64,000 bases of DNA from Gallionella sp. (GTDB lineage: Bacteria; Pseudomonadota; Gammaproteobacteria; Burkholderiales; Gallionellaceae): NCBI GenBank assembly GCA_023229845.1, contig JALNYK010000011.1, positions 1 through 64,000 of the forward strand, written 5' to 3'. The notes below the pieces were generated by a model. That model was not told the DNA's origin and searched no databases. It was given only the letters and a program-made list of their open reading frames with translations. Each line of letters begins with the position of its first letter. Positions within the stretch are counted from its first letter, which is position 1. Positions 8,640 to 16,301 of this stretch are shown here, piece after piece. The position numbers and the translations under genes were made by a program.

Positions 8640-9089
8640 ATGGACTTGATCCTGTGGCGACATGCGGAAGCGGAAGACGGCATCCCCGACCTCGATCGCG
8701 AATTGACCCCCAGAGGCATCAAACAGGCCGAGAAGGTCGCCGCGTTCCTGCGTCAACATCTGCCGAAAGATGCCCGCATCCTGGTCAGTCCGTCCGCACG
8801 CACCCGGCAGACCATCGCCGCGCTCACCGATCACTACACTTTGGCCCCCACCATCGCCCCCGGCGCATCCGCACAGGCGGTGTTGCAGGCGGCACGCTGG
8901 GCGGATGCCAAGGACACCGTGCTGATCGTCGGCCATCAGCCGACATTGGGCGAAGTCGCCGCACAACTGCTCGGCAGCCGCGGCTCGCTGAGCATCAAGA
9001 AGGGCGGGCTATGGTGGTTCAGCCACCGCGAGCGCGAGGGAACGGCGCAGACCACGTTACGCCTGGCCATCACCCCCGAATTTCTATAA
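8640..9089 (+). CDS. sixA: Phosphohistidine phosphatase SixA
   Basis: 149 residues. Histidine phosphatase superfamily member with the catalytic LWRHAEAED motif (His8 is the nucleophile), the SPSARTRQT block and the second catalytic histidine in VGHQPTLGE. SixA removes phosphate from phosphohistidine, for example in PTS NPr or Hpt domains. A strong GGGAGG lies 6 bases upstream of ATG 8640. The next gene begins 10 bases downstream, so sixA and the PPK2 gene form an operon. Placement between two polyphosphate enzymes suggests the phosphatase may act in the same physiology, but that is inference. Confidence 0.93.
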   Translation: MDLILWRHAEAEDGIPDLDRELTPRGIKQAEKVAAFLRQHLPKDARILVSPSARTRQTIAALTDHYTLAPTIAPGASAQAVLQAARWADAKDTVLIVGHQPTLGEVAAQLLGSRGSLSIKKGGLWWFSHREREGTAQTTLRLAITPEFL

Positions 9090-9099
9090 GGAGGACATC

Positions 9100-10614
9100 A
9101 TGTTCGAATCCGCAGAACTCGGTCACAAGATAGACAAAGCCACTTACGACGCGGAAGTGCCCAAACTGCGCGAAGCGCTGCTGGATGTGCAAATGGATCT
9201 GGCCAAACTGGCGAAATTTCCGGTGATCATCCTGATCGGCGGCGTGGACGGCGCGGGCCGGGGCGAGATCGTCAATCTGCTCAACGAATGGCTGGACCCG
9301 CGCTTCGTGCAGACCCATGGCATGGGTGAGCCCTCCGACGAGGAGATGGACCGGCCGATGATGTGGCGCTTCTGGCGCGCGCTGCCGCCCAAGGGCCGGA
9401 TCGGCGTATTCCTCGGCTCCTGGTACACCTGGCCGGTGCTCAACCGGGTGATGGGCCACACCAAGACCGCCGATCTCGACCAGAGCCTGGAGCGCGCGAA
9501 GCGCATGGAAACGATGCTGGTGGACGAAGGCGCGCTGGTGCTGAAATTCTGGATGCACCTGTCGAAGGAGAAACAGGAAAAGCGCCTGAAGGTCCTCGAG
9601 AAAGACCCGAAGACCCGCTGGCGCGTCACCGAACGCGACTGGGAGCACTACCAGCTGTACGACAAGTTCCTGGTGGTGAACGAACGCGTGATCCGTCACA
9701 CCAGCACCGCCGAAGCACCGTGGACCATAGTCGAAGGTTACGACCCGCGCTACCGCGCCCTGACGATAGGCAAGACCATCCTCGATGCGATACGCAAGCG
9801 CGTGGGCGAGGCCGGCAAGAAGAAGGCCGCCGAGGTCTCCGCGCCGCCGCCGCTGCCGTCGATCGACCAGCTCACCGTGCTGAAGACGCTGGACCTGACG
9901 CAGAAGATCGACAAGAAGGATTTCGAGGCCGAACTGGAGAAATACCAGGGCAAGCTGGCGATGCTGACCCGCGACCCGAGATTCCGCGACATCACCGTCG
10001 TCGTGCTGTTCGAAGGCAACGACGCGGCCGGCAAGGGCGGCGCGATTCGCCGCATCACCAGTGCGCTGGATGCGCGCCAGTACAACATCGTGCCTATCGC
10101 CGCCCCCACCGAGGAGGAGCGCGCCCAGCCCTATCTGTGGCGCTTCTGGCGGCACATCCCGCGCCGCGGCCGGCTGACGATCTTCGACCGCTCATGGTAT
10201 GGCCGCGTGCTGGTCGAACGCGTCGAGGGCTACTGCTCCGTGGCCGACTGGATGCGCGCCTACAGCGAGATCAACGACTTCGAATCGCAGCTGAATCGCC
10301 ACAAGATCATCGTCGTGAAGTTCTGGCTTGCGATCAGCGAAGAAGAACAGCTGCGCCGCTTCAAGGAACGCGAGAAGATCGGCTTCAAGCGCTTCAAGAT
10401 CACCGAGGAAGACTGGCGCAACCGCAAGAAATGGAAGGAATACGAGCACGCGGTATGCGACATGGTGGACCATACCAGCACCGAGATCGCGCCGTGGACG
10501 CTGGTCGAAGCCAACGACAAGAACTTCGCGCGCATCAAGATCCTGAAGACGCTAAGCCAGCGCATCGAAGCCGCGCTGGGCACCAACAAGGACAACAACA
10601 AGAAGAAAAAATAA
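9100..10614 (+). CDS. pap: Polyphosphate:AMP phosphotransferase, tandem PPK2 domains
   Basis: 504 residues made of two PPK2 domains, the arrangement of class II Pap enzymes that phosphorylate AMP to ADP with polyphosphate. The second domain (about residues 265-500) has an intact Walker A (EGNDAAGKGGAI) and lid (RRGRLTIFDRSWYGRVLVER). The first (about residues 10-235) is degenerate: its P-loop reads GVDGAGRGEI, with Arg replacing the catalytic Lys, and its lid has GSWYTWPVL. This asymmetry is usual for the family. GGAGG precedes the ATG, 10 bases after sixA. With ppk upstream, the cell can both store and spend polyphosphate. Confidence 0.93.
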   Translation: MFESAELGHKIDKATYDAEVPKLREALLDVQMDLAKLAKFPVIILIGGVDGAGRGEIVNLLNEWLDPRFVQTHGMGEPSDEEMDRPMMWRFWRALPPKGRIGVFLGSWYTWPVLNRVMGHTKTADLDQSLERAKRMETMLVDEGALVLKFWMHLSKEKQEKRLKVLEKDPKTRWRVTERDWEHYQLYDKFLVVNERVIRHTSTAEAPWTIVEGYDPRYRALTIGKTILDAIRKRVGEAGKKKAAEVSAPPPLPSIDQLTVLKTLDLTQKIDKKDFEAELEKYQGKLAMLTRDPRFRDITVVVLFEGNDAAGKGGAIRRITSALDARQYNIVPIAAPTEEERAQPYLWRFWRHIPRRGRLTIFDRSWYGRVLVERVEGYCSVADWMRAYSEINDFESQLNRHKIIVVKFWLAISEEEQLRRFKEREKIGFKRFKITEEDWRNRKKWKEYEHAVCDMVDHTSTEIAPWTLVEANDKNFARIKILKTLSQRIEAALGTNKDNNKKKK

Positions 10615-10660
10615 GGTTTTCTCCAAGAATCCGGATTTCGTCATTCCGGCAAATAACCAG

Positions 10661-10714
10661 CGACTTGGCTGGCGTTGTTTGCCAGCTTAGTCGAATGGCT
10701 AGTAGTTCCATCAG
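10661..10714. repeat. Structured repeat unit, copy 1
   Basis: A hairpin (GACTTGGCTGGC pairing with GCCAGCTTAGTC) is followed by the tail ATGGCTAGTAGTTCCATCAG. The second copy is at 10803-10855. The copy sits inside a larger CGTCATTCCGGC...GCCGGAATCCAG bracket (10639-10725), a common dispersed-repeat end also seen at 29023-29154. The 237-base interval between the PPK2 gene and DUF2288 holds only these repeats and one small GC hairpin (CACCGGCCTTCGCCGGTG, 10745-10762). Confidence 0.7.
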
Positions 10715-10802
10715 GCCGGAATCCAGCGTTTTTAATCAACTGGGCACCGGCCTTCGCCGGTGCGACAGATTTTTAGAGGCTCCCATAAGCCCCTATGACC
10801 AA

Positions 10803-10855
10803 TGACTAGGCTGTTGTCTTTGACAGCCTAGTCAGATGGCCAGTAGTTCCATCAG
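10803..10855. repeat. Structured repeat unit, copy 2
   Basis: Perfect 11-bp stem GACTAGGCTGT / ACAGCCTAGTC (10804-10833), then a tail ATGGCCAGTAGTTCCATCAG nearly identical to copy 1. The stem differs from copy 1 by paired changes that keep base pairing. The last bases overlap the stop codon of the DUF2288 gene on the minus strand, so the hairpin may also serve as that gene's 3' end. Confidence 0.7.
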
Positions 10856-11166
10856 TGCAGGCTTTCCGCAGCCTGCACCAGCACATAAGGCCTGGCCACC
10901 ACCGCCCATACCTCGGCATCCGACTCATACCACGCCAGCGCCTGTTTATCCGAAACGCGGGCGATCTGCCCCGACTCCAGCCACTGCGCCACCTGCGCCT
11001 TGTTGTCCTTGGATATCTGCACCGCCACCTCGACGAGGTCGAGACCCTCGCCCACGAGAATCACGGCCCCGCTGGCGAAGAAAACCTGCAATTCTTTCCA
11101 TGCAATACGCGAGGTTTCCAGATTGATGTTGATGCGGTCGATGTCCTGCTGGCTGAGAGTAGTCAT
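10852..11166 (-). CDS. DUF2288 family protein
   Basis: 104 residues from ATG 11166; a TTG six bases upstream is a weaker alternative. The pattern LETSRIAWKELQVFFASGAV, GLDLVEVAVQISKDNKAQV and ALAWYESDAEVWAVVARPYVLVQ matches the DUF2288 family, a small soluble protein conserved in beta- and gammaproteobacteria with no known function. It lies 21 bases downstream of the gamma carbonic anhydrase and is probably cotranscribed with it. No signal peptide or metal motif is visible. Confidence 0.85.
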   Translation of the reverse strand: MTTLSQQDIDRININLETSRIAWKELQVFFASGAVILVGEGLDLVEVAVQISKDNKAQVAQWLESGQIARVSDKQALAWYESDAEVWAVVARPYVLVQAAESLH

Positions 11167-11187
11167 GTTCAACTGATTTTCTGATGA

Positions 11188-11727
11188 TTAAGCTTTTGTT
11201 CCGTTCAGGTAATTGTCCTTCACCCTGATGTAGTGCTCCGCGGAATAGCGCAGGTAGGCGATCTCCTCGTCCGTGAGCCTGCGCACCGCCTTGGCGGGAC
11301 GGCCCATGTACAGCATGCCGCTCTCCAGCACCTTGCCCGGCGAGATCAGGCTGCCCGCGCCTATCATCACGCGGTCGGGGACGATCACATCGTCCATCAC
11401 GATGGAGCCCATGCCGATCAGGCAGTCGTTGCCTATGGTGCAGCCGTGCAGGATCACCGAATGTCCCACCGTCACATAGTCGCCGATGATCAGCGGCGAG
11501 CCTTCCGGCTTGTCCGGCGTCTTGTGCGACACATGGCCCATGGTCAGATCCTGCACGTTCGTGCCGCGCCCGATCGCGATATGGTTCACGTCGCCGCGCA
11601 ACACGGTGTTGCACCAGACGGAACTGTCGTCGCCAAGCGTCACGTCGCCGATGACCTTGCAAGAAGGATGCAGATAGATGCGGTCGCCGAGGACCGGGGA
11701 GGTATTCAGGTAAGAGGATAACGGCAT
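11188..11727 (-). CDS. Gamma-class carbonic anhydrase-like protein (left-handed beta-helix)
   Basis: 179 residues from ATG 11727. The hexapeptide repeats (for example VIGDVTLGDDSSVW, LIIGDYVTVGHSVI, CLIGMGSIV) form a left-handed beta-helix typical of YrdA/CaiE gamma-CA proteins. The zinc-binding histidines are in place: GHVSH (H65), GHS (H89) and LHGC (H94). The probable function is a zinc or iron trimer interconverting CO2 and bicarbonate; many members have unproven activity. A GTG at 11751 would extend it by eight residues, but that codon lies inside the parE remnant, so the internal ATG is preferred. No clear ribosome binding site for either. Confidence 0.85.
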   Translation of the reverse strand: MPLSSYLNTSPVLGDRIYLHPSCKVIGDVTLGDDSSVWCNTVLRGDVNHIAIGRGTNVQDLTMGHVSHKTPDKPEGSPLIIGDYVTVGHSVILHGCTIGNDCLIGMGSIVMDDVIVPDRVMIGAGSLISPGKVLESGMLYMGRPAKAVRRLTDEEIAYLRYSAEHYIRVKDNYLNGTKA

Positions 11728-11732
11728 ATCAA

Positions 11733-11852
11733 TCACAAATTTTCTGGCCACATTCTGGCCGTATGGATCACCGACAAAATCTGCACTTCAACCGCGTCAA
11801 CGCGGTAAGCCAGCATGAATGGAAAACGACCGACTGTTAATTCGCGAGTCCC
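11733..11852 (-). pseudogene. ParE-type toxin remnant, C-terminal 39 codons
   Basis: The minus strand reads GTRELTVGRFPFMLAY, then RVDAVEVQILSVIHTARMWP and ENL-stop. This is the C-terminal half of RelE/ParE toxins (the R-E-L strand, the AYRV strand and the IHTARxWP tail). No start codon or N-terminal half (normally about 55 residues) exists: the sequence runs straight into the end of the antitoxin gene in another frame. It overlaps the antitoxin 3' end by 16 bases. A deletion of roughly 150 bases that removed the toxin's 5' part is the simplest explanation. Confidence 0.8.
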
Positions 11853-12070
11853 GACGAGAAGAACGCCTCCATCTCCTCGTCCGTCACAAATTCACCGCGT
11901 TGCGCCTGTGCCAAACCTTCCTGTATGCGCGCAGAAATGCGGCGCTGCTGCGCAAGATAAAGCGACACCGCTTCGTTTGCCAATTCGCTTTCGCTACGAT
12001 GGCTTGCTTCCGCCAGATGGTCGAGTTGAATTTTCAGGTCCGGACGAATCTCAAGAGTAGTGGCGCTCAT
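11837..12070 (-). CDS. Orphan RHH (CopG/ParD-like) antitoxin
   Basis: 77 residues from ATG 12070, with GGAG eight bases upstream. The N terminus MSATTLEIRPDLKIQLDHLA and the block SESELANEAVSLYLAQQ form a ribbon-helix-helix dimerisation/DNA-binding unit. The C terminus (IQEGLAQAQRGEFVTDEEME) is the toxin-binding arm. The last residues (FFSSGLAN) come from fusion to the toxin remnant in a shifted frame. The cognate ParE toxin is truncated, so this antitoxin has no local partner; it could still repress its own promoter or neutralise a related toxin elsewhere. Confidence 0.85.
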   Translation of the reverse strand: MSATTLEIRPDLKIQLDHLAEASHRSESELANEAVSLYLAQQRRISARIQEGLAQAQRGEFVTDEEMEAFFSSGLAN

Positions 12071-12135
12071 GACGGCACTCCGTAGTTGGGTTGGAAAATG
12101 TCACTCAAAATATTGACCCTAGTTGTTCCATTAAA

Positions 12136-12942
12136 CTATTTAACGCTTGCCTCACCGCTCTCTCCATTTTCAAAAATATCTTCATCAAGAAGAACGGCTG
12201 GGCCACGCATTATTTGTCCGGGGCCCCGCCCAAATCGCCTAGGTATTGTTTCCTTCTCAAGGGTTTCTGCCCACAAGGCAACCTCTTCATCCGAGGTTAT
12301 TTGCTTCGTATCGACTCCGTAACGAACAAATCGCTTTATAAGGCCTGCAAGAATCGCATATGAAAATGACACCACGTGGGGCAGCACGTTGAAATTATTA
12401 TGGTCCCGGAATCCATCGTAAATTGCCGTATCACCACGACCAAGTATGTAGCTCATACCCAGAGTGCGAAATGTTCTGTGCGTGTATTTGCTGAGGTCAG
12501 TGTAAACGCCACGTGAGTGCTCCGCTCGCTCTGGGCTGTGGTGGTGCTTAACAAAATCCCGAAATACTCGATGTAAGATAATTTCGTTCTGATACCACTT
12601 GCTAAGGTTTGCCTCTGCGGACGCTCCTGCAAGAGCAAAATAGTACGAAACATCCAAAGTTTCAACTATGTCTCGGAACAACCTAGATGCAACCCGAAAA
12701 TTTTTTTCTCCAATCAGCTCAATTGCGTCTGATAAAGCCGACAGCGCATCTACTTGAAGCATCCAGACCGCACGTTGCGCCGTTTGATCTGTCACTTTAA
12801 ATGAGTGGTTCTTCAATTCGTAAATTGATTTCAACCGTTGAACTACTGCCTTTGCCTCCCGAGCAAATTGCTCTTGTGCTCCGTATTCGTATGGCTCACC
12901 GTATGCTTCAGATGGCTCTCGATCCCAGACAAAGCTTGGCAT
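12136..12942 (-). CDS. Hypothetical protein, mostly alpha-helical
   Basis: 268 residues from ATG 12942. No family recognised. There is no signal peptide or transmembrane segment. The sequence is rich in predicted helices, with blocks AVWMLQVDALSALSDAIELI and ASRLFRDIVETLDVSYYFAL, and several His/Tyr in the middle (VKHHHSPERAEHSRGVYTDL). Base composition is visibly more AT-rich than pyrC beside it, suggesting acquisition. It lies between the antitoxin locus and pyrC, on the same strand as both. The overall feel is of a protein from mobile or defence-associated cargo, but nothing confirms that. Confidence 0.6.
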   Translation of the reverse strand: MPSFVWDREPSEAYGEPYEYGAQEQFAREAKAVVQRLKSIYELKNHSFKVTDQTAQRAVWMLQVDALSALSDAIELIGEKNFRVASRLFRDIVETLDVSYYFALAGASAEANLSKWYQNEIILHRVFRDFVKHHHSPERAEHSRGVYTDLSKYTHRTFRTLGMSYILGRGDTAIYDGFRDHNNFNVLPHVVSFSYAILAGLIKRFVRYGVDTKQITSDEEVALWAETLEKETIPRRFGRGPGQIMRGPAVLLDEDIFENGESGEASVK

Positions 12943-12961
12943 GGTTATGATGAATACCTCA

Positions 12962-13996
12962 TTACCGAATCAGCTTCCACTTCATCGCCTCGCCCGCCCG
13001 CAACGGCACGAGCTTGGAGCCGCCAAATTCGACGGTGTGGGGCATGTGCCACTCTTCGCGGCGTAGCGTGATCTTGCCGGTGTTGCGCGGCAGGCCGTAG
13101 TAGTCCGCACCGTGGAAGCTAGCAAAGGCTTCCAATTTATCGAGCGCCCCCGTTTGCTCGAACGCCTCGGCATACAGTTCGATGGCGCTATGTGCGGAGT
13201 AGCAGCCGGCGCAGCCGCAGGCATTCTCTTTGGTGTGTTGCGCGTGCGGGGCGCTGTCGGTGCCGAGGAAGAATTTCTTGCTGCCGCTGGTCGCGGCCTG
13301 CACCAGCGCCTCGCGGTGCGTCTCGCGCTTCAGTATCGGCAGGCAGTAGAAGTGCGGCCGGATGCCACCAACCAGCATCGCGTTGCGGTTGTACAGCAGG
13401 TGCTGCGGGGTCAGGGTCGCGGCGATGTTGTCCGGCGCGCTCGCGACGAACTGCGCGGCATCTTTGGTGGTGATGTGCTCGAACACCACGCGCAGTTCAG
13501 GCATATCCTTCAGCAGGGGCTGCATCACGCGTTCGATGAACACCGCCTCGCGGTCGAAGATGTCGATGTCGGCGCCGGTCGCTTCGCCGTGCACCAGCAG
13601 CGGCATGCCGCAGCGCTGCATCTCCTCCAGCGCGGCATAGGTCTTGCGCAGGTCGGTCACGCCCGCGTCGGAGTTGGTGGTGGCACCCGCCGGATACAGC
13701 TTCACCGCATGAACGATGCCGCTGGCCTTGGCTTTTCTGATCTCTTCCGCGCCCGTGTTGTCGGTCAGGTACAGCGTCATCAGCGGCTCGAAGCTCATCC
13801 CGGCGGGCAGTGCCGCGAGGATGCGCGCGCGGTAGGCCTGCGCCTGTTCGGTGGTCGTCACCGGCGGACGCAGGTTGGGCATCACGATCGCGCGGGCGAA
13901 CTGGCGGGCGGTGTCCGGCAGCACCGAGGCCATCAACGCGTCGTCGCGCAGGTGCAGGTGCCAGTCGTCGGGACGGGTCAGGGTGAGTTCTTGCAT
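12962..13996 (-). CDS. pyrC: Dihydroorotase (class II)
   Basis: 344 residues from ATG 13996 (MQELTLTRPDDWHLHLRD), the normal class II PyrC start; an upstream in-frame extension is not needed. It catalyses cyclisation of carbamoyl aspartate to dihydroorotate in pyrimidine synthesis. The metal-binding HLHLRD motif, the carboxylated lysine in HAVKLYPAGATTNS, the VHGE histidine, FEHITT and the catalytic aspartate in LGTDSAPH are all present. It stands alone, as pyrC often does in betaproteobacteria. The neighbours on the left are accessory genes. Confidence 0.96.
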   Translation of the reverse strand: MQELTLTRPDDWHLHLRDDALMASVLPDTARQFARAIVMPNLRPPVTTTEQAQAYRARILAALPAGMSFEPLMTLYLTDNTGAEEIRKAKASGIVHAVKLYPAGATTNSDAGVTDLRKTYAALEEMQRCGMPLLVHGEATGADIDIFDREAVFIERVMQPLLKDMPELRVVFEHITTKDAAQFVASAPDNIAATLTPQHLLYNRNAMLVGGIRPHFYCLPILKRETHREALVQAATSGSKKFFLGTDSAPHAQHTKENACGCAGCYSAHSAIELYAEAFEQTGALDKLEAFASFHGADYYGLPRNTGKITLRREEWHMPHTVEFGGSKLVPLRAGEAMKWKLIR

Positions 13997-14077
13997 GATG
14001 GATTCCCGCTGGATGAATGGGCGGGATTGTATCAAAGGCCCGGGATGCCTTTACTCCCGGCTTCGATATTCGAATCT

Positions 14078-14106
14078 GAGCCGGATGCTCCAGACGCATC
14101 CGGCTC
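14078..14106. terminator. GC-rich hairpin between pyrC and the chemoreceptor gene
   Basis: Perfect 11-bp stem GAGCCGGATGC / GCATCCGGCTC with a 7-base loop, in the 180-base gap between the start of pyrC and the 3' end of the MCP gene. No long T-run follows on the minus strand, so a terminator function for the MCP transcript is possible but weak. Confidence 0.5.
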
Positions 14107-14176
14107 GAAACGGCATCGCGCCGGAACCGCAGGAAAACCGGCCTCCCCTAGTGGCCAAGGGGCGACCGATCCGAGG

Positions 14177-15811
14177 CTACACCTTGAATCGCCCGATCGC
14201 CGCTTCCAGTTCCTCGGCCAATTCGCCCAAGTGACGGATGTCGTCGGCGGTCTGCATGATGCCGGCATGGTTGTCTTCCGCCATGCGCGCGATGTTCTCG
14301 ACATGCCGCGCAACCTGGGCGCTGACCTGAGTCTGTTCGCGTACCGCCGCCGCGATGTCGTTCACGCCGTGGCTGGCCTCGCCGACCGAATTGCCGGCCT
14401 GATCCAGCATGACGGTAACGCGGTCTATGTGTTCCAGCGTCGCATGCAACGAAGTCAGGCCGCTCTCGATGGCGACCTCGGCACGCTCTGCCTTTTCGCT
14501 CAACGCGGTGGTCACCCCGTCGATCTCCCCGGCAGACTGCGACGATTTCTCGGCCAGCTTGCGCACTTCGTCCGCCACGACCGCGAAGCCGCGCCCCTGC
14601 TCGCCCGCGCGCGCCGCCTCGATCGCCGCATTCAGCGCCAGCAAATTGGTCTGGTCGGCGATGTCCCTGACCTGCTGGGTCATGCCGGCGATGGAACGGG
14701 TGCTCTGCACGAACTCCTCGACCGAGGCGGCGACCTGCCTGACCGTTTCCTCGATGCGGCGCACCTCCCGTATCATCTCCGCCGCGCTCTCGTTGCCCTC
14801 GCGGGTACGCGCCAGACTATCCCCGGACAGCCTGCGCACTTCTTCGGTGCTGTCGGCGACCGAGCCGATGCTGACGGTCATCTGCTCGACCGAGGCTGCC
14901 GTCGAGGCCGCCGCTTCGCTTTGCACCAGCGAGCCCTCGGTCACCTTGCCGGAAACGCCCGCCAGCTTCGCCGCGGTATTCATCACATCCTGCGCTCCGG
15001 CATGCACCCGGCGTAGCGCCTCGGCCAAGCTGTCCATCAGCGCATCGAACGCCCGCGAGGTCTGGCCGATCTCGTCGTTGCCGCCCACCGGCGCGCGCCG
15101 GGTCAGGTCGCCGCTGCTCTGTATCGCCAGCATGACCTGCTGCAAATCCCTGACCGGTCGGATCACATGGTTGATCACCGCGCCGACGACGAAAAACAGC
15201 ACGACCTGAATGAACACCTGCGCGCCCCACAATACGATGTTGGCCCGGCTGATGAACGCATATTCGTGCGACACGTCCGCGACCACGCTCACCGCGCCAT
15301 TGATCGAACCTTCCGGCACGGCATGGCATTGCAGGCAGTTGACGCCGCCGTGATCCTTGCTGGCCAAGAATGGCACGACCATGCGCAAGGTCGCCCGATC
15401 GCCGGCGCGCGTGACCGCACCCACTTGCGTCCCTGCGCCAGACAGGGCTGCCTGATCCATCTCGTCCTGCGGCTGTTCGCTCGCCGTACCCGGACCATAT
15501 TGATCCTGCACCGGCTTGCCGCGAATCAGGCGCACCTCGGCCAAGTTCAGTTGCTTGTCGCGCTGCACCCCTTCGAGCACCTGTTTACGCCGCTCCGGAT
15601 CGCTAATCTCGCCGTTGAGCATCAACGCGTTCATGCCGCGGAATGCCACCTCGGCGGACAGTGCCGTCTTGTGCTTGACCTCGTCCAGCATGCGCTCCTC
15701 GAACCAGACGAACGCGAAATGCTGCCCGGTCAGCAGAATCAGCATCAGGATCAGCTGCACCGGAATCTGCAGCTTGTTCTTGAGCGAAAGATCGCCCCAC
15801 CATTTTTTCAT
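14177..15811 (-). CDS. Methyl-accepting chemotaxis protein with CXXCH haem-type periplasmic sensor
   Basis: 544 residues from ATG 15811, preceded by a strong GGGGGAGAAG. Layout: a transmembrane segment at about 13-33, a periplasmic domain to about 210, a second transmembrane segment, HAMP, then a long coiled-coil signalling domain with the hairpin tip DQTNLLALNAAIEAARAGEQ and VADEVRKLAEKS. The periplasmic part resembles the Tll0287-like/DUF3365 sensor and contains NCLQCHAVPEG, a c-type haem attachment motif at about residues 159-163. It probably senses redox state, O2 or NO through a covalent haem and signals to CheA. An upstream in-frame reading of 45 codons lacks a ribosome binding site. 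Confidence 0.9.
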   Translation of the reverse strand: MKKWWGDLSLKNKLQIPVQLILMLILLTGQHFAFVWFEERMLDEVKHKTALSAEVAFRGMNALMLNGEISDPERRKQVLEGVQRDKQLNLAEVRLIRGKPVQDQYGPGTASEQPQDEMDQAALSGAGTQVGAVTRAGDRATLRMVVPFLASKDHGGVNCLQCHAVPEGSINGAVSVVADVSHEYAFISRANIVLWGAQVFIQVVLFFVVGAVINHVIRPVRDLQQVMLAIQSSGDLTRRAPVGGNDEIGQTSRAFDALMDSLAEALRRVHAGAQDVMNTAAKLAGVSGKVTEGSLVQSEAAASTAASVEQMTVSIGSVADSTEEVRRLSGDSLARTREGNESAAEMIREVRRIEETVRQVAASVEEFVQSTRSIAGMTQQVRDIADQTNLLALNAAIEAARAGEQGRGFAVVADEVRKLAEKSSQSAGEIDGVTTALSEKAERAEVAIESGLTSLHATLEHIDRVTVMLDQAGNSVGEASHGVNDIAAAVREQTQVSAQVARHVENIARMAEDNHAGIMQTADDIRHLGELAEELEAAIGRFKV

Positions 15812-15928
15812 CTTCTCCCCCCTCTGGTTTAATCGGCAGCGGCTCCGCTTGTTGGATTGTGTTTTCCAAATCTTCAGCGGATGCCCTGCGGTAGACGCGC
15901 ACACTGCTTTGCTCGGCGCGGGGGCGAA

Positions 15929-15966
15929 GTAGAACCCATCCTGCATTTTGCCGTCAAGCGACGAAT
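15929..15966. repeat. Short dispersed repeat, copy 1
   Basis: AGTAGAACCCATCC, a variable few bases, then CGTCAAGC-ACGA-TGC. The same pattern is at 19245-19282 with scattered substitutions, and weaker similarity extends about 35 bases to the left of both. Both lie in gaps upstream of minus-strand genes. Confidence 0.55.
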
Positions 15967-16189
15967 GCAGATTCCATGGTTATCAGGATTTAAAGTGTCG
16001 ATTCAGGTGCTGCTGGCCCGCCTACCCGCCAAAATCGGCGATCAGGACATCTGATTGTCGCCAGATGGATGCTCCGGGAAACGGCGAACGGGATTTTCAG
16101 CTGCAGCGGAGAAGATCCGGGAGAGTAATTCAAGGTGGCTTTGCTAAGCTTTGTCTGGACTGATTGAACCAAGGAAATACTGATTAAGT

Positions 16190-16257
16190 CGTCATTCCCG
16201 CGAAAGCCGGAATCCAGCTGGTTGATTTAACTGGGTTCCCGCTTTCGCGGGAACGAC
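16190..16257. repeat. CGTCATTCCCGCG-type inverted repeat element
   Basis: The left end CGTCATTCCCGCGAAAGC and the right end GCTTTCGCGGGAACGAC are near reverse complements, bracketing ATCCAG...CTGG. The type is widespread in proteobacterial intergenic DNA; related CGTCATTCCGGC copies are at 10639-10725 and 29023-29154. It is non-coding. Confidence 0.75.
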
Positions 16258-16301
16258 AAAACCATACTTGTTCAGCGCTTCCCTAACTCTTTTCCATTCA
16301 G

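Larger units (their letters stand above)
15812..16301. other. 490-base intergenic region with two dispersed repeats
   Basis: No gene is credible here. It holds the upstream region of the MCP gene, a short repeat (15929-15966) matched at 19245-19282, and a CGTCATTCCCGCG-type inverted repeat (16190-16257). A minus-strand promoter for the MCP should lie near 15830-15900, but I cannot pick out convincing -35/-10 boxes. Confidence 0.6.

Noticed and set aside
11728..11751. GTG 11751 as the start of the gamma carbonic anhydrase
   Set aside because: The codon is inside the ParE remnant and has no ribosome binding site; homologues normally begin near the MPLSSYL residue.
13112..15016. A 634-codon plus-strand frame opposite pyrC and the MCP gene
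   Set aside because: It spans two real minus-strand genes and the gap between them; composition-driven shadow.
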